60,307 nt of DNA, taken from NCBI GenBank assembly GCA_900316205.1, contig ONBX01000006.1:1-60307 (forward strand). The letters are read 5' to 3'. Shown in pieces: positions 8,525 to 17,254 of the stretch (its first letter is position 1; each line of letters begins with the position of its first letter). The position numbers were made by a program, and so were the translations under genes. Below the pieces are notes generated by a model that saw only the letters and a list, made by a program, of their open reading frames with translations, was not told the origin of the DNA and made no database searches. The stretch comes from an uncultured Eubacteriales bacterium (GTDB lineage: Bacteria > Bacillota > Clostridia > Oscillospirales > Oscillospiraceae).

Positions 8525-9295
8525 ATGGCAGAAAGCATTACCATCAAATCCCCTCACGAGATCGAGATCATGCGTCAGGCCGCGAAGATCGCGGCCGGCG
8601 CACGGTCCGTCGGACGTCAGGCCGTGAAGAGCGGCATGACGACAAAGCAAATCGACAGGGCTGTGCATGAGTACATTGTGAAGTCCGGCGCCAAGCCCAG
8701 CTGCCTGGGCTTTGAGGGCTTCCCGGCGGCGACCTGCGTCTCCGTCAACGATGAGGTCATCCACGGCATCCCCGGCAAGAGGATCGTTTCCAACGGCGAT
8801 ATCGTGTCCATCGATCTTTGCGCCACCTACCGGGGCTTTGTCGGCGACTGTGCCGGCACCTATCCGGTGGGAGAGGTCAGCGAAGAGGCGAGGAAGCTGA
8901 TGGAGGTTACCCGTCAGGCCTTCTTCGAAGGGATCAAGTTCGCCAAGGTAGGCTACCGCGTCTACGATATCGGAGAAGCGGTGCAGGACTATGTGGAGAG
9001 CCACGGCTTTTCCGTGGTCCGGGACTTTGTGGGTCACGGCATCGGCCGGGGCATGCACGAGGCACCGGAGGTCCCCAACTATCGCCCCGACGCCCGCCGG
9101 GCCAATCCCCGGCTGCTCAAGGGCATGACCATCTGCGTGGAGCCCATGGTCTGCGCGGGGGACTGGCGTGTTCGGATCCTGCAGGACGGCTGGACGGTCG
9201 TCACGAGGGATCATTCTCTGGCCGCCCATTATGAGAACACCATCCTCATCACCGATGGGGAAGCGGAGATCCTCACCATGGCGGACGACATCTGA
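8525..9295 (+). CDS. map: Methionine aminopeptidase, type I
   Basis: Removes the initiator methionine from nascent proteins using two divalent metal ions. The 256-aa enzyme has the five metal ligands Asp97 (SIDL), Asp108 (GDCAGT), His171 ([10 protein letters not shown]), Glu206 (VEPM) and Glu237 (HYENTI). Length matches bacterial type I enzymes without an N-terminal extension. The start is one base after the adk stop, implying coupling. In many Clostridia a small KOW-domain gene lies between map and infA; none is seen here. Confidence 0.96.
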   Translation: MAESITIKSPHEIEIMRQAAKIAAGARSVGRQAVKSGMTTKQIDRAVHEYIVKSGAKPSCLGFEGFPAATCVSVNDEVIHGIPGKRIVSNGDIVSIDLCATYRGFVGDCAGTYPVGEVSEEARKLMEVTRQAFFEGIKFAKVGYRVYDIGEAVQDYVESHGFSVVRDFVGHGIGRGMHEAPEVPNYRPDARRANPRLLKGMTICVEPMVCAGDWRVRILQDGWTVVTRDHSLAAHYENTILITDGEAEILTMADDI

Positions 9296-9318
9296 TTCAG
9301 ATCTGGAGGAATGAAGCT

Positions 9319-9537
9319 TTGGCAAAAGACGATGTAATCGAACTCGAAGGCACGGTGGTAGAATCCCTGCCTAACACCATGTTCCAGGTGGATATCGGCG
9401 GAGGCCATATCATCCTGGCCCATATTTCCGGAAAGCTCCGGATGAACTTTATCCGTATCCTTCCCGGCGACAAAGTCACGGTTCAGATGTCTCCCTACGA
9501 CCTGACCCGCGGCCGCATCACCTGGAGAAGCAAGTAA
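9319..9537 (+). CDS. infA: Translation initiation factor IF-1 (TTG start)
   Basis: IF-1 is the OB-fold factor that occupies the 30S A site during initiation. The 72-aa sequence [20 protein letters not shown] ... RGRITWRSK is complete and typical. The start is TTG at 9319, because the family N terminus MAKDDVIE begins there and GGAGG (9305-9309) is nine bases upstream. An out-of-frame ATG at 9311 is only one base from the GGAGG and would give just eight codons ending across the infA start. The rare start codon may keep IF-1 synthesis low. Confidence 0.95.
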   Translation: MAKDDVIELEGTVVESLPNTMFQVDIGGGHIILAHISGKLRMNFIRILPGDKVTVQMSPYDLTRGRITWRSK

Positions 9538-9555
9538 GAGCAGGAGGTATCATTA

Positions 9556-9669
9556 ATGAAAGTCAGACCTTCCGTGAAGCCCATGTGCGAAAAGTGCAAG
9601 ATCATCAAGCGCAAGGGCAAAGTCATGGTCATCTGCGAGAACCCCAAGCACAAGCAGCGCCAGGGTTAA
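9556..9669 (+). CDS. rpmJ: 50S ribosomal protein L36
   Basis: The 37-aa product [20 protein letters not shown]... is the zinc-binding form of L36, with Cys11, Cys14, Cys27 and His32 as ligands. L36 is a late-assembling 23S rRNA binder. The ATG at 9556 lies behind CAGGAGGTAT. It ends the first transcriptional block; a promoter follows about 65 bases later. Confidence 0.95.
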   Translation: MKVRPSVKPMCEKCKIIKRKGKVMVICENPKHKQRQG

Positions 9670-9735
9670 TGCATAGGAATACAAGGGTCGGTCACAGCCG
9701 GCGACAAAAAAATCTTGCAGGCGAAAAGATTTTAC

Positions 9736-9765
9736 TTGACATATCCGGTATGTCTTTGATAAAAT
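9736..9765 (+). promoter_or_regulatory. Promoter for rpsM-rpsK-rpsD-rpoA-rplQ
   Basis: TTGACA at 9736-9741, an 18-base spacer, and TAAAAT at 9760-9765 form a near-consensus vegetative promoter. Transcription would begin near 9772, giving a leader of about 220 bases before rpsM. It separates the alpha operon from the upstream spc block. Confidence 0.8.
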
Positions 9766-9771
9766 AATTCT

Positions 9772-9990
9772 TCGCTGCGACTGGGTGTTTTTTGCCGCAA
9801 AAGCTGAGGGAGATCGGCTCCTTGTATGCTGTTTGAGCAGAAAATCCAAGCCTCGGCGAAAGCCCCGGCGACAGGGCAGAGCTCCTGTCTGAAAAAACAA
9901 TCCCGCATGGATCAGGGACTCCCTCCGGCGGGAATAAGCCCCTGAACCCGCAAAAAATGCGGAAAATCATTTCGAAAGGAAGAAAAAAGT
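9772..9990 (+). other. Long untranslated leader before rpsM
   Basis: About 220 bases without a gene. Short stems include GCGGG...CCCGC (about 9928-9951) and CCGCA-AAAAA-TGCGG just before the AAAGGAAG ribosome site of rpsM. In other bacteria alpha-operon leaders bind S4; whether this one does cannot be judged from one sequence. No classical terminator is visible. Confidence 0.45.
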
Positions 9991-10359
9991 ATGGCACGTA
10001 TAGCCGGCGTTGACCTGCCCAAAGACAAGAGAATCGAAATCGGTCTCACTTATGTCTATGGTATCGGCAGAACCAGCGCAAAGAAGATCCTGGACATGAC
10101 TGGGATCAATCCCGACACCCGTGTGAAGGACCTCACCGATGAGGAAGAATCCAAGCTGCGTGAGTGCATCGACCACAACTTCATCGTGGAAGGCGATCTG
10201 CGCCGTCAGACCGCGCTTGACATCAAGCGCCTGACCGAGATCGGCTGCTACCGTGGTCTGCGCCATCGCCGCGGCCTGCCTGTGCGCGGCCAGCGGAGCA
10301 AGACCAATGCCCGCACCCGCAAGGGCCCGAAACGCACCATCGCGAACAAGAAGAAGTAA
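9991..10359 (+). CDS. rpsM: 30S ribosomal protein S13
   Basis: S13 sits at the top of the 30S head, contacts the 50S subunit and the P-site tRNA. The 122-aa product begins [20 protein letters not shown] and contains [12 protein letters not shown] and the basic tail [20 protein letters not shown]. Length is typical. First gene after the promoter at 9736. Confidence 0.97.
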   Translation: MARIAGVDLPKDKRIEIGLTYVYGIGRTSAKKILDMTGINPDTRVKDLTDEEESKLRECIDHNFIVEGDLRRQTALDIKRLTEIGCYRGLRHRRGLPVRGQRSKTNARTRKGPKRTIANKKK

Positions 10360-10375
10360 AGGAGGGATATGAATC

Positions 10376-10774
10376 ATGGCAACTGCTAAGAAGAAAGTCG
10401 TCAGAACTCGCCGCAGAGAGCGCAAGAACATTGAAAAGGGCCAGGTCCATATCAGCTCTTCCTTCAACAATACCATGGTTACCGTTACCGACACCCAGGG
10501 CAACGCCATTTCCTGGGCTTCTGCCGGTGGCCTCGGTTTCCGTGGAAGCAAAAAGTCCACCCCCTTTGCCGCCCAGACCGCCGCTGAGACTGCCGCCAAG
10601 GCAGCCATGGAGCACGGCCTGAAGACCGTTGAGGTCTTCGTCAAGGGTCCCGGTTCCGGCCGTGAGGCCGCCATCCGCGCCCTCCAGACCGCCGGTCTCG
10701 AAGTGACGATGATCAAGGACGTTACCCCCATTCCTCACAATGGCTGCCGTCCTCCGAAACGTCGTCGTGTATAA
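10376..10774 (+). CDS. rpsK: 30S ribosomal protein S11
   Basis: S11 forms part of the mRNA exit region of the 30S platform. The 132-aa sequence has the blocks [40 protein letters not shown] and the C-terminal [18 protein letters not shown] signature. Length is normal. It lies 16 bases after rpsM with an AAGGAGG upstream. Confidence 0.97.
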   Translation: MATAKKKVVRTRRRERKNIEKGQVHISSSFNNTMVTVTDTQGNAISWASAGGLGFRGSKKSTPFAAQTAAETAAKAAMEHGLKTVEVFVKGPGSGREAAIRALQTAGLEVTMIKDVTPIPHNGCRPPKRRRV

Positions 10775-10792
10775 GGAAAGGAGGACACTGTA

Positions 10793-11392
10793 ATGGCTAA
10801 GAACAGACAGCCCATCGCCAAGCACGCGAAAGCTCTGGGCATCAGCCCGGCCACCATGGGCTATTTCAAGAAAGAAACCACCCGCAACAGCAACAACCAG
10901 ACCCGCAAGAAAAAGTCTGAGTACGCCACCCAGCTGCAGGAGAAGCAGAAGGTCAAGTTCATCTACGGCGTGCTGGAGAAGCAGTTCCGCGGCTACTACG
11001 AGAAGGCTGAGCGCATGACCGGCAAGACCGGCGACAACCTGCTCATCCAGCTGGAGAGCCGTCTGGACAACGTGGTGTTCCGCCTGGGTTATGCCTCTAC
11101 CCGCCGCGAGGCCCGTCAGATGGTCAACCATGGTCACTTCACCATCAACGGCAAGAAGGTCAACATCCCCAGCTACCAGGTCAAGCCCGGTATGGTCGTT
11201 GCCCTGAAGGAGTCCAGCCGCAGCATCGAGCGTTTCAAGATGAACCTGGAAAACAACGCCTACCACGTGATTCCCAAGTGGCTGGAGTTTGACGCTGCCA
11301 ACATGATCGGCAAGGTCGTGGCCGCTCCCACCAGAGAGGACATCGACTTCCCCGTGGAAGAGCGCCTCATCGTCGAGTTGTACTCCAAGTAA
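10793..11392 (+). CDS. rpsD: 30S ribosomal protein S4
   Basis: S4 nucleates 16S rRNA 5'-domain folding and is a translational repressor in several bacteria. The 199-aa protein ends its globular part with the S4 RNA-binding domain ([40 protein letters not shown]). Its N terminus ([20 protein letters not shown]) lacks the CxxC zinc cysteines found in some S4 proteins, so it is the cysteine-free form. A GAAAGGAGG precedes the start. Confidence 0.96.
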   Translation: MAKNRQPIAKHAKALGISPATMGYFKKETTRNSNNQTRKKKSEYATQLQEKQKVKFIYGVLEKQFRGYYEKAERMTGKTGDNLLIQLESRLDNVVFRLGYASTRREARQMVNHGHFTINGKKVNIPSYQVKPGMVVALKESSRSIERFKMNLENNAYHVIPKWLEFDAANMIGKVVAAPTREDIDFPVEERLIVELYSK

Positions 11393-11403
11393 TAAGAATA
11401 TAC

Positions 11404-11426
11404 GGGAAGTGCCCTACGCACTTCCC
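11404..11426 (+). promoter_or_regulatory. Hairpin in the rpsD-rpoA gap
   Basis: GGGAAGTGC-CCTAC-GCACTTCCC forms a perfect 9-bp stem with a 5-nt loop, 12 bases after the rpsD stop, without a U-run. Further on, GCGCC-AAAGC-GGCGC and an outer CAAATT/AATTTG pairing lie just upstream of the rpoA ribosome site. The pair may set rpoA expression or protect an mRNA end; function is inferred. Confidence 0.55.
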
Positions 11427-11504
11427 AACACCCTCAAATTGGTAAGCTGAACCACGCACCGCGCCAAAGCGGCGCAATTTGAACAAGGAGGGTACAGGAA
11501 CCAC

Positions 11505-12455
11505 ATGATCGAAATTAAGAAGCCGCGCATTGAGTGCATGGAAAACCCCAATGAGACCCATTACGGCAAGTACGTCATTGAGCCTCTGGAACGCGGCTAT
11601 GGCACTACGCTTGGAAACTCTCTTCGCAGGGTACTCCTCTCCTCTCTCCCCGGTACGGCCTGCACCAGCATCAAGATTGCCGGCGTGCAGCATGAGTTTT
11701 CCACCATCCCCGGCGTGAAGGAAGACGTGACGGAGATCGTCCTGAACGTCAAGAGCATCATCGCCCGCCTTCACTGCGACGGCCCCAAGACCGTATACAT
11801 CGAGGCTTCCGGCGAGGGCCTGGTCACCGCCGGTGACATCAAGCCCGATGCCGAGGTGGAGATCCTCAATCCCGAGCAGCCTATTGCAACCCTCGGTCCC
11901 GACGGCGCTCTGAACATGGAGCTGGTCCTGGACCATGGCAGAGGCTACGTTTCCGCTGAGAAGAACAAGACTCCCACCACCGCGATCGGCACCATCCCGG
12001 TCGACTCCATCTACACCCCCGTTCTCAAGGTGAACTACACCGTGGAGAACACCCGTGTAGGCAACCAGACCGATTTTGACAAGCTCACCATCGAAGTCTG
12101 GACGGACAAGACCATGGCGGCGCGGGACGCGCTGAGCCTGGGCGCCAAGATACTCTGCGATCACTTCACGCTCTTTACGGACCTGTCCGACTCCATCGGC
12201 GCCAACTCCACGGTTGTGGAGAAGGAAGAGAAGGAGCCCGACACCGTTCTCAAGATGACCATCGAAGAACTGGATCTGTCCGTAAGAAGCTTCAACTGCC
12301 TCAAGCGTGCCAACATCAATACTGTCGAGGACCTGGTCAACAAGACGCAGGACGAGATGATCAAGGTCCGCAACCTCGGCCGCAAGTCCCTGGAAGAGGT
12401 GGAGCACAAGCTCCAGATGATGGGACTGAGCCTGGCCAGCGAGGACAATCAGTAA
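11505..12455 (+). CDS. rpoA: DNA-directed RNA polymerase subunit alpha
   Basis: The 316-aa alpha subunit dimerises to scaffold beta and beta' and uses its C-terminal domain to contact UP elements and activators. The N-terminal domain shows [20 protein letters not shown] and [20 protein letters not shown]; the C-terminal domain shows [20 protein letters not shown] and [20 protein letters not shown]. Length is normal. It is preceded by a structured gap at 11393-11504 and an AAGGAGGG site. Confidence 0.97.
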   Translation: MIEIKKPRIECMENPNETHYGKYVIEPLERGYGTTLGNSLRRVLLSSLPGTACTSIKIAGVQHEFSTIPGVKEDVTEIVLNVKSIIARLHCDGPKTVYIEASGEGLVTAGDIKPDAEVEILNPEQPIATLGPDGALNMELVLDHGRGYVSAEKNKTPTTAIGTIPVDSIYTPVLKVNYTVENTRVGNQTDFDKLTIEVWTDKTMAARDALSLGAKILCDHFTLFTDLSDSIGANSTVVEKEEKEPDTVLKMTIEELDLSVRSFNCLKRANINTVEDLVNKTQDEMIKVRNLGRKSLEEVEHKLQMMGLSLASEDNQ

Positions 12456-12471
12456 CAGGAGGAATTGTAAT

Positions 12472-12813
12472 ATGCCCGGAACAAGAAAGCTCGGAAAGAG
12501 CACCGACCAGCGCATGGCGATGCTGCGTCAGCAGACCACCGACCTGCTGGACAAGGGCCGCATGGAGACCACTCTGACCCGCGCCAAGGAGATCGCTCCC
12601 ATGGCCGATAAGATGATCACCCTGGGTAAGGAGAAGGATCTGGCTTCCTACCGCCAGATGCTCAGCTTCCTGACCCGCGAGGACGTGGCCAAGAAGGTCA
12701 AGGACGAGCTGTCCGCCAAGTATGCCGACCGCAACGGCGGCTACACCCGCATCACCCGCATCGGCACCCGCCGCGGCGACGCCGCCGAGGTGGCCGTGAT
12801 TGAGCTGATCTGA
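12472..12813 (+). CDS. rplQ: 50S ribosomal protein L17
   Basis: L17 lies near the peptide tunnel exit. The 113-aa product MPGTRKLGKSTDQRMAMLRQ ... includes the family block VETTLTRAKE-like METTLTRAKEIAPMADKMIT and ends GDAAEVAVIELI. It is the last gene of the superoperon and is followed 12 bases later by a strong terminator. In many Clostridia energy-coupling-factor genes and truA come next; here azlCD does. Confidence 0.96.
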   Translation: MPGTRKLGKSTDQRMAMLRQQTTDLLDKGRMETTLTRAKEIAPMADKMITLGKEKDLASYRQMLSFLTREDVAKKVKDELSAKYADRNGGYTRITRIGTRRGDAAEVAVIELI

Positions 12814-12825
12814 TCGGAACAAGAT

Positions 12826-12867
12826 AAATTGAGCCTTTGAAAACCTGGTTTTCAAAGGCTCAATTTT
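12826..12867 (+). terminator. Strong terminator after rplQ
   Basis: An 18-bp perfect stem, AAATTGAGCCTTTGAAAA at 12826-12843 paired with 12849-12866, loop CCTGG. The A-rich left and T-rich right arms make it bidirectional in form. The azlC start lies only six bases further, so azlC must have a promoter within rplQ or depend on readthrough. Confidence 0.9.
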
Positions 12868-12872
12868 GAATT

Positions 12873-13607
12873 ATGAGTTGCAGCATGAGCAAGAATGAGA
12901 AAATCAAGGCCTACCGGGACGGTATGCGGGACGGTGTGCCCATTGGGCTTGGCTACTTTGCGGTGGCCTTTTCCCTGGGCATCGCGGCCCGCAGCGCCGG
13001 GATGAGCGCCCTGCAGGGCCTGGTGGCAAGCCTTTTGTGCAACGCCTCGGCGGGGGAGTTTGCCCTTTTCACCGTGATCGGGGCAGGGGGGACCTATCTG
13101 GAGGTAGCGCTGGTGACCCTGATCGCCAACGCCCGCTACCTGCTGATGAGCTTTGCCCTGAGCCAGCGGATCTCTCCGGAGATGCCGGACTACCACCGCT
13201 ATCTCTTCGGCGGCCTTGTCACCGATGAGTTCTTCGGCATCAATATCGCCCGGCCCGGCTATCTGGAGCCTGTTTATTACTACGGCGCCATCACCGTGGC
13301 GACGCCTCTCTGGGCCATCGGAACGGCCCTGGGCATCATGATGGGCAATCTCCTGCCCGGCCGGGTGGTGAGCGCTCTGAGCGTTGCCCTTTACGGGATG
13401 TTCCTTGCCATCATCATCCCGCCCGCCCGGGAAAACCGGGTGGTGGCGGCCTGCGTGGTCTGCAGCTTCCTGTTCAGCGGCCTCTTCTCGGTGCTCCCGG
13501 TGCTTTCCGGCATTTCCGCCGGCACCAGGACCATCCTGCTCACGCTGCTGATCGCCGGGGCTGCGGCCCTGCTGTTTCCCGTGAGAGAGGAGGAGAGCGC
13601 CTCATGA
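12873..13607 (+). CDS. azlC: AzlC-type branched-chain amino acid exporter, large subunit
   Basis: A 244-aa integral membrane protein of the AzlC/YgaZ family, which with a small AzlD partner exports branched-chain amino acids or analogues such as azaleucine. Family blocks are GLGYFAVAFSLGIAARSAGM, NARYLLMSFALSQRISP and GLVTDEFFGIN; several hydrophobic segments follow. The ATG at 12873 directly abuts the rplQ terminator and has no clear ribosome site; the in-frame ATG at 12885 (MSKNEK) is an equally possible start. The stop overlaps azlD in an ATGA. Confidence 0.9.
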   Translation: MSCSMSKNEKIKAYRDGMRDGVPIGLGYFAVAFSLGIAARSAGMSALQGLVASLLCNASAGEFALFTVIGAGGTYLEVALVTLIANARYLLMSFALSQRISPEMPDYHRYLFGGLVTDEFFGINIARPGYLEPVYYYGAITVATPLWAIGTALGIMMGNLLPGRVVSALSVALYGMFLAIIIPPARENRVVAACVVCSFLFSGLFSVLPVLSGISAGTRTILLTLLIAGAAALLFPVREEESAS

Positions 13608-13903
13608 ACGTCTGGCTTGCGATCCTGACGGCGGCCTTGGTGAGCTATGTCATCCGGGTACTTCCCCTGACGCTGCTCCGGAGGCCGCTGAAAAGCGTGT
13701 TCCTGCGGTCCTTCCTTTATTACGTGCCCTATGTGACCCTGGCGGTGATGACCTTTCCCGCCATTGTGCAGGCTACAGATCAGCTGACCGCCGGTGTGGC
13801 CGCCCTCCTTGTGGGTACTCTGATCGCCTGGAAGAAGGGGAGCATGGTGACGGTGGCGGCTGCCTGCTGCGGTGTGGTGCTGTTGCTGGAAGCGGTCTTG
13901 TGA
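13604..13903 (+). CDS. azlD: AzlD-type branched-chain amino acid exporter, small subunit
   Basis: A 99-aa membrane protein with three to four hydrophobic segments, MNVWLAILTAALVSYVIRVL followed by RSFLYYVPYVTLAVMTFPA, typical of AzlD. It is the obligate partner of AzlC. The start overlaps the azlC stop (ATGA at 13604-13607) and is preceded by GAGAGGAGGAG, so the pair is translationally coupled. No terminator is obvious after it. Confidence 0.9.
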   Translation: MNVWLAILTAALVSYVIRVLPLTLLRRPLKSVFLRSFLYYVPYVTLAVMTFPAIVQATDQLTAGVAALLVGTLIAWKKGSMVTVAAACCGVVLLLEAVL

Positions 13904-14138
13904 GGGATGGGAAACCACAGGAACCGAAGCACCGGGAAAACCGCTTCCGGATCAGATGATCTTGCGTGCTTTCTTGTAGTAATAACGTAGAAAAATGAAA
14001 GCGTTTTCTCAGGTTTTGCAGGAAGGAATTCGAGCTTTGCAGCCCCGCATGCCCCAAGAACTGCCATTCCTTTGTTGAAAATAAACAAAAGCTGCGTTAT
14101 ATTTTTGGGATTGCTCACAGACCGAGGAGGATTCTGTC

Positions 14139-14167
14139 TTGAAATGACGGTTTCACTGTGGTACAAT
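14139..14167 (+). promoter_or_regulatory. Promoter with no obvious gene downstream
   Basis: TTGAAA (14139-14144), 17-base spacer, TACAAT (14162-14167). The same two hexamers with the same spacing recur at 14431-14459. The next 160 bases hold no gene. Confidence 0.6.
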
Positions 14168-14173
14168 TAATGA

Positions 14174-14335
14174 GCTTTAGCAAGGCAGAGAATAAGCGGA
14201 CTGCGGCGTGAGCTCTCACCAGCTCCTGCAACCGGGCAGAACATGACCCGCAGCTTCAGCATTTTACTTTAGCGATACAGAGAAATAACACCATAAAGAA
14301 CAGAGAAAAATGAGGGAAAAAGTCCCTCTTATTTC
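14174..14335 (+). ncRNA. Candidate small RNA or leader between azlD and the peptide transporter
   Basis: From the expected start point of the promoter at 14139 to a weak terminator-like stem GAGGGA-AAAAG-TCCCTC at 14312-14328 followed by TTATTT. It contains GTGAG-CT-CTCAC. No reading frame of credible length or ribosome site is present. It may be a small RNA of about 160 nt or the first part of a long leader. The remainder of 13904-14663 holds only the second promoter and a 200-base leader. Confidence 0.3.
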
Positions 14336-14430
14336 CATTAAATCCCAATAATGCCCCTCTTTTTTGTGCGGATTTCACAAAAACATGCGCTCAGATTTGT
14401 TGCAACAGAGAATCAGGCTGAAAGAAAATC

Positions 14431-14459
14431 TTGAAATCACTCTGCTTCTATGCTACAAT
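14431..14459 (+). promoter_or_regulatory. Promoter of the peptide ABC transporter operon
   Basis: TTGAAA (14431-14436), 17-base spacer, TACAAT (14454-14459). Transcription should start near 14466, leaving a leader of roughly 200 bases before the AGGAGG of the binding-protein gene. Confidence 0.75.
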
Positions 14460-14663
14460 AAAGAACGAGAATGGTATATAGGCATGGAAAATAAAGGAAG
14501 AGAGGCGTAATAACGGCGATCCGGAGCATAAAATGGATCCGCTGAGGCTGCAAAAAGAGACATGAGCTGCGGCCTGCTTCTTCTGCCGGAGAGGAAATCC
14601 GGCTGTCTTTGTTATTATTCGCAGAATATGCGTTTAATAAAAAATTTAATAGGAGGAAAAACA

Positions 14664-16979
14664 ATGAAAAAGATTCTCGCACTGCTTCTGGCTCTGTGCA
14701 TGATCTTCGCCCTGGCTGCCTGCGGTGAACAGGCCGCAGCCCCTGCCAAGGAGGATGCTCCTGCTGCCGAGCCCGCTGCGGAAGCCCCTGCTGCGGAAGA
14801 GCCCGCTGCAGAGGAGCCTGCTGCCGAGGAACCGGCAGAGGGTGGAATCACCGCTGTCGAGTCCCCCGAGTATGACTCCATGAAGCTCGATTCCCTGGAG
14901 TACGGTAAAGACTACATGAGCCTTTACGAGTACATGCAGGAGAACGGCATCGATTACACCATCGCTGATGTGATCGAGGATCCCGACACCGGCCTGGCCT
15001 ACATCGAGGTCAACGGCGAGCAGCATGAGCTCGGCCTGGACTTCCTGACCATGTCCATGGTGTACAAAAACGAGCCCGCCGGTGATTATGCCACAACCGA
15101 CGACGTCTACGCCGCCTGGTGGCGTCTGTACATCACCCGCTGGAACATGCTCCTGCCCGAAGTTCCCCTGTACTCCAACGAGTACTACGATCTCTACAAT
15201 GCTCAGATCAAGGGCGTTGAAGAGCACCCCACCAACCCGTTCTGGGACCCTGCCAGCGCTCTGATCGACTGGTCCTCCGAGAAGGAAGACGGCAGCATCA
15301 TCCTGGGCAGCTCCACCGAGCTCTCCGGCCAGTTCCGTTACGCCACCTTCGGCAAGACCAACCCCGGCTCTTCTGACCTTGACGTTGAGAGCCTGACCGT
15401 GGGTCTCGAGACCGTCTCCACCACCAAGGAAGGCGGCTACGTTTGGAACCCCACCGTCGTGAAGGAGCACACCGAAGAGGAAGATGCTGACGGCAACAAG
15501 ACCATCACCATCACCATCTTCGACGATATGAAGCTCTCCGACGGCTCCCCTGTCACCGCGAAGAACTATCTGGTCGCCACCGCCGCCCGTCTGACTCCTG
15601 TGTGGACCCAGGCTGCCGGCAGCGAGATGAACGGCCGCACCGTTCTTGGCTGGAAGGGTGCTTACCAGACCTATGACGGCACCGAAGGCTCCGGCACTCC
15701 CGAGCTGGCCGGTCTCCGTCTGATCGACGACTACACCTTCTCCGTCACCATCCCCGCTGACCAGCTGCCTTACTTCTACGACATCACCTACGGCGGCTTC
15801 TCCGCTTCTTCCATCGAGCTCTACCTGGGCGAGAACTCCGATCTTGCTGACGACGGCAACGGCGTCTACATCACCGGTGACTTCTATGCCAAGGAAGGCG
15901 ACACCTTCACCCAGGCCACCAAGATCAAGGACAACTTCACCCTCACCACTGAGGAAGCCTACGCCGCGTTCCCCTACTCCGGCCCCTACTGCGTGAAGAG
16001 CTTTGACTCCGCCACCGCTGAGGCCGTCCTGGAGCTGAACCCCAACTTCAAGGGCAACTACGAGGGTGCTGTTCCTCACATCGAGAAGGTCATCTACAAG
16101 AAGGTCGTTTCCGATACCCAGCTCGAGGACTTCAAGGCCGGCGGTCTTGACGTCATCGCGGCCATCACCGGCGGCGCTGCCACCGACGAGGCCATTGCTC
16201 TTGCCGACGGTTCCGACGGCAAGTACGTCTACACCCACTACAGCCGCGCCGGCTACGGCAAGCTGGGCTTCCGCGCCGACTACGGCCCCGCTCAGTTCGC
16301 TTCCGTCCGTCAGGCTATCGCCTACTGCATGGATCGCGCTCAGTTCGCGAAGGACTTCACCGGCGGCTACGGCGGTGTTGTTGACGGCCCCTACTACACC
16401 GGTTCTTGGATGTACAAGGCTGCCGTGGAGCAGGGCATGATGCTCGACTCCTACGCCACCAGCGCTGACTCCGCCATCGAGGTCCTCGAGGCTGACGGCT
16501 GGGTCTACAATGCCGACGGTACTCCGTACTCCGGTGAGGGCGTCCGCTACAAGGCCATCCCTGCTGACGTCATCAGCGAGGACGACAAGGCTTACCAGTC
16601 CGTTGACGGCACCTACAAGACCGTCGATATGGGCGACTACTTCCTCATGCCTCTGGTCATCAACTGGTACGGCACCACTCCCAACGAGTTCACCGACCTG
16701 CTGCAGACCGGCCTGAAGGAGAACGCCAATGTTGCCGCCGCCGGCATGGTGGTGTACAACACCCTGGGCGACTTCGCCCCGATGCTTGACGAGCTGTACC
16801 AGCAGGCTGTTTACGGCTTCTACGCCGGCAGCCCCATGTACTGCGCCTTCAACTTCGCCACTGGCTTCAACAGCGCTGCGTACGACTACTCCTGGAACAT
16901 GACCATTGATCCGGGTATGTACGACGACTACTCCGCCTACTACCTCAAGGACTACGCCGACATTATGTGGCTGGCCTGA
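14664..16979 (+). CDS. Peptide-type ABC transporter substrate-binding lipoprotein, apparently permuted
   Basis: A 771-aa lipoprotein: signal MKKILALLLALCMIFALAAC with lipidated Cys20, then a Pro/Ala/Glu linker to about residue 58. The rest resembles family 5 (OppA/DppA) binding proteins, but the order of landmarks is odd. A stretch with LLPEVPLYSNEYYDLYNAQI, which looks like the C-terminal end of ordinary OppA proteins, lies near residues 164-188, before the N-terminal-type block KLSDGSPVTAKNYL near 290-300, and no such end is present at the real C terminus. I read this as a circular permutation (inference). The start was chosen at 14664, behind AGGAGG, giving a proper signal peptide. Permeases and ATPases follow. 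Confidence 0.88.
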   Translation: MKKILALLLALCMIFALAACGEQAAAPAKEDAPAAEPAAEAPAAEEPAAEEPAAEEPAEGGITAVESPEYDSMKLDSLEYGKDYMSLYEYMQENGIDYTIADVIEDPDTGLAYIEVNGEQHELGLDFLTMSMVYKNEPAGDYATTDDVYAAWWRLYITRWNMLLPEVPLYSNEYYDLYNAQIKGVEEHPTNPFWDPASALIDWSSEKEDGSIILGSSTELSGQFRYATFGKTNPGSSDLDVESLTVGLETVSTTKEGGYVWNPTVVKEHTEEEDADGNKTITITIFDDMKLSDGSPVTAKNYLVATAARLTPVWTQAAGSEMNGRTVLGWKGAYQTYDGTEGSGTPELAGLRLIDDYTFSVTIPADQLPYFYDITYGGFSASSIELYLGENSDLADDGNGVYITGDFYAKEGDTFTQATKIKDNFTLTTEEAYAAFPYSGPYCVKSFDSATAEAVLELNPNFKGNYEGAVPHIEKVIYKKVVSDTQLEDFKAGGLDVIAAITGGAATDEAIALADGSDGKYVYTHYSRAGYGKLGFRADYGPAQFASVRQAIAYCMDRAQFAKDFTGGYGGVVDGPYYTGSWMYKAAVEQGMMLDSYATSADSAIEVLEADGWVYNADGTPYSGEGVRYKAIPADVISEDDKAYQSVDGTYKTVDMGDYFLMPLVINWYGTTPNEFTDLLQTGLKENANVAAAGMVVYNTLGDFAPMLDELYQQAVYGFYAGSPMYCAFNFATGFNSAAYDYSWNMTIDPGMYDDYSAYYLKDYADIMWLA

Positions 16980-17018
16980 TCCCTGATCGGGTCTCTGGAC
17001 CCAAGGCATAAAACATTT

Positions 17019-17055
17019 CCGCATCCGGCGACGCAAGCCGTCGGATGCGGATTTG
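17019..17055 (+). terminator. Partial terminator between binding protein and permeases
   Basis: CCGCATCCG/CGGATGCGG forms a 9-10 bp stem (17019-17050) followed by ATTTGTT. Such a leaky stop after the binding-protein gene commonly keeps the lipoprotein more abundant than the membrane parts. A second stem, AGCGGCC-GAGAG-GGCCGCT, lies at 17167-17185. Confidence 0.6.
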
Positions 17056-17254
17056 TTCCAATCTCCCACTTTTCGGCCGCACTGTGCGGCTACTCTTATA
17101 TCTGTCTTGAAGCAAGCTCCAAGCCTTCCTATTCGCCGTTATAGCTGTGCGTCTCCCACAATGCTGAGCGGCCGAGAGGGCCGCTTCCCGCCCTTGGGGC
17201 GGGGGGATCCAATAAACCAAGTACTGCGTCCGTGAACGCACAAAGGAGAATCCC

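Noticed and set aside
13780-14682. Minus-strand frames between azlD and the binding-protein gene
   Set aside because: Short, no ribosome sites, no recognisable domain, and they overlap two good plus-strand promoters.
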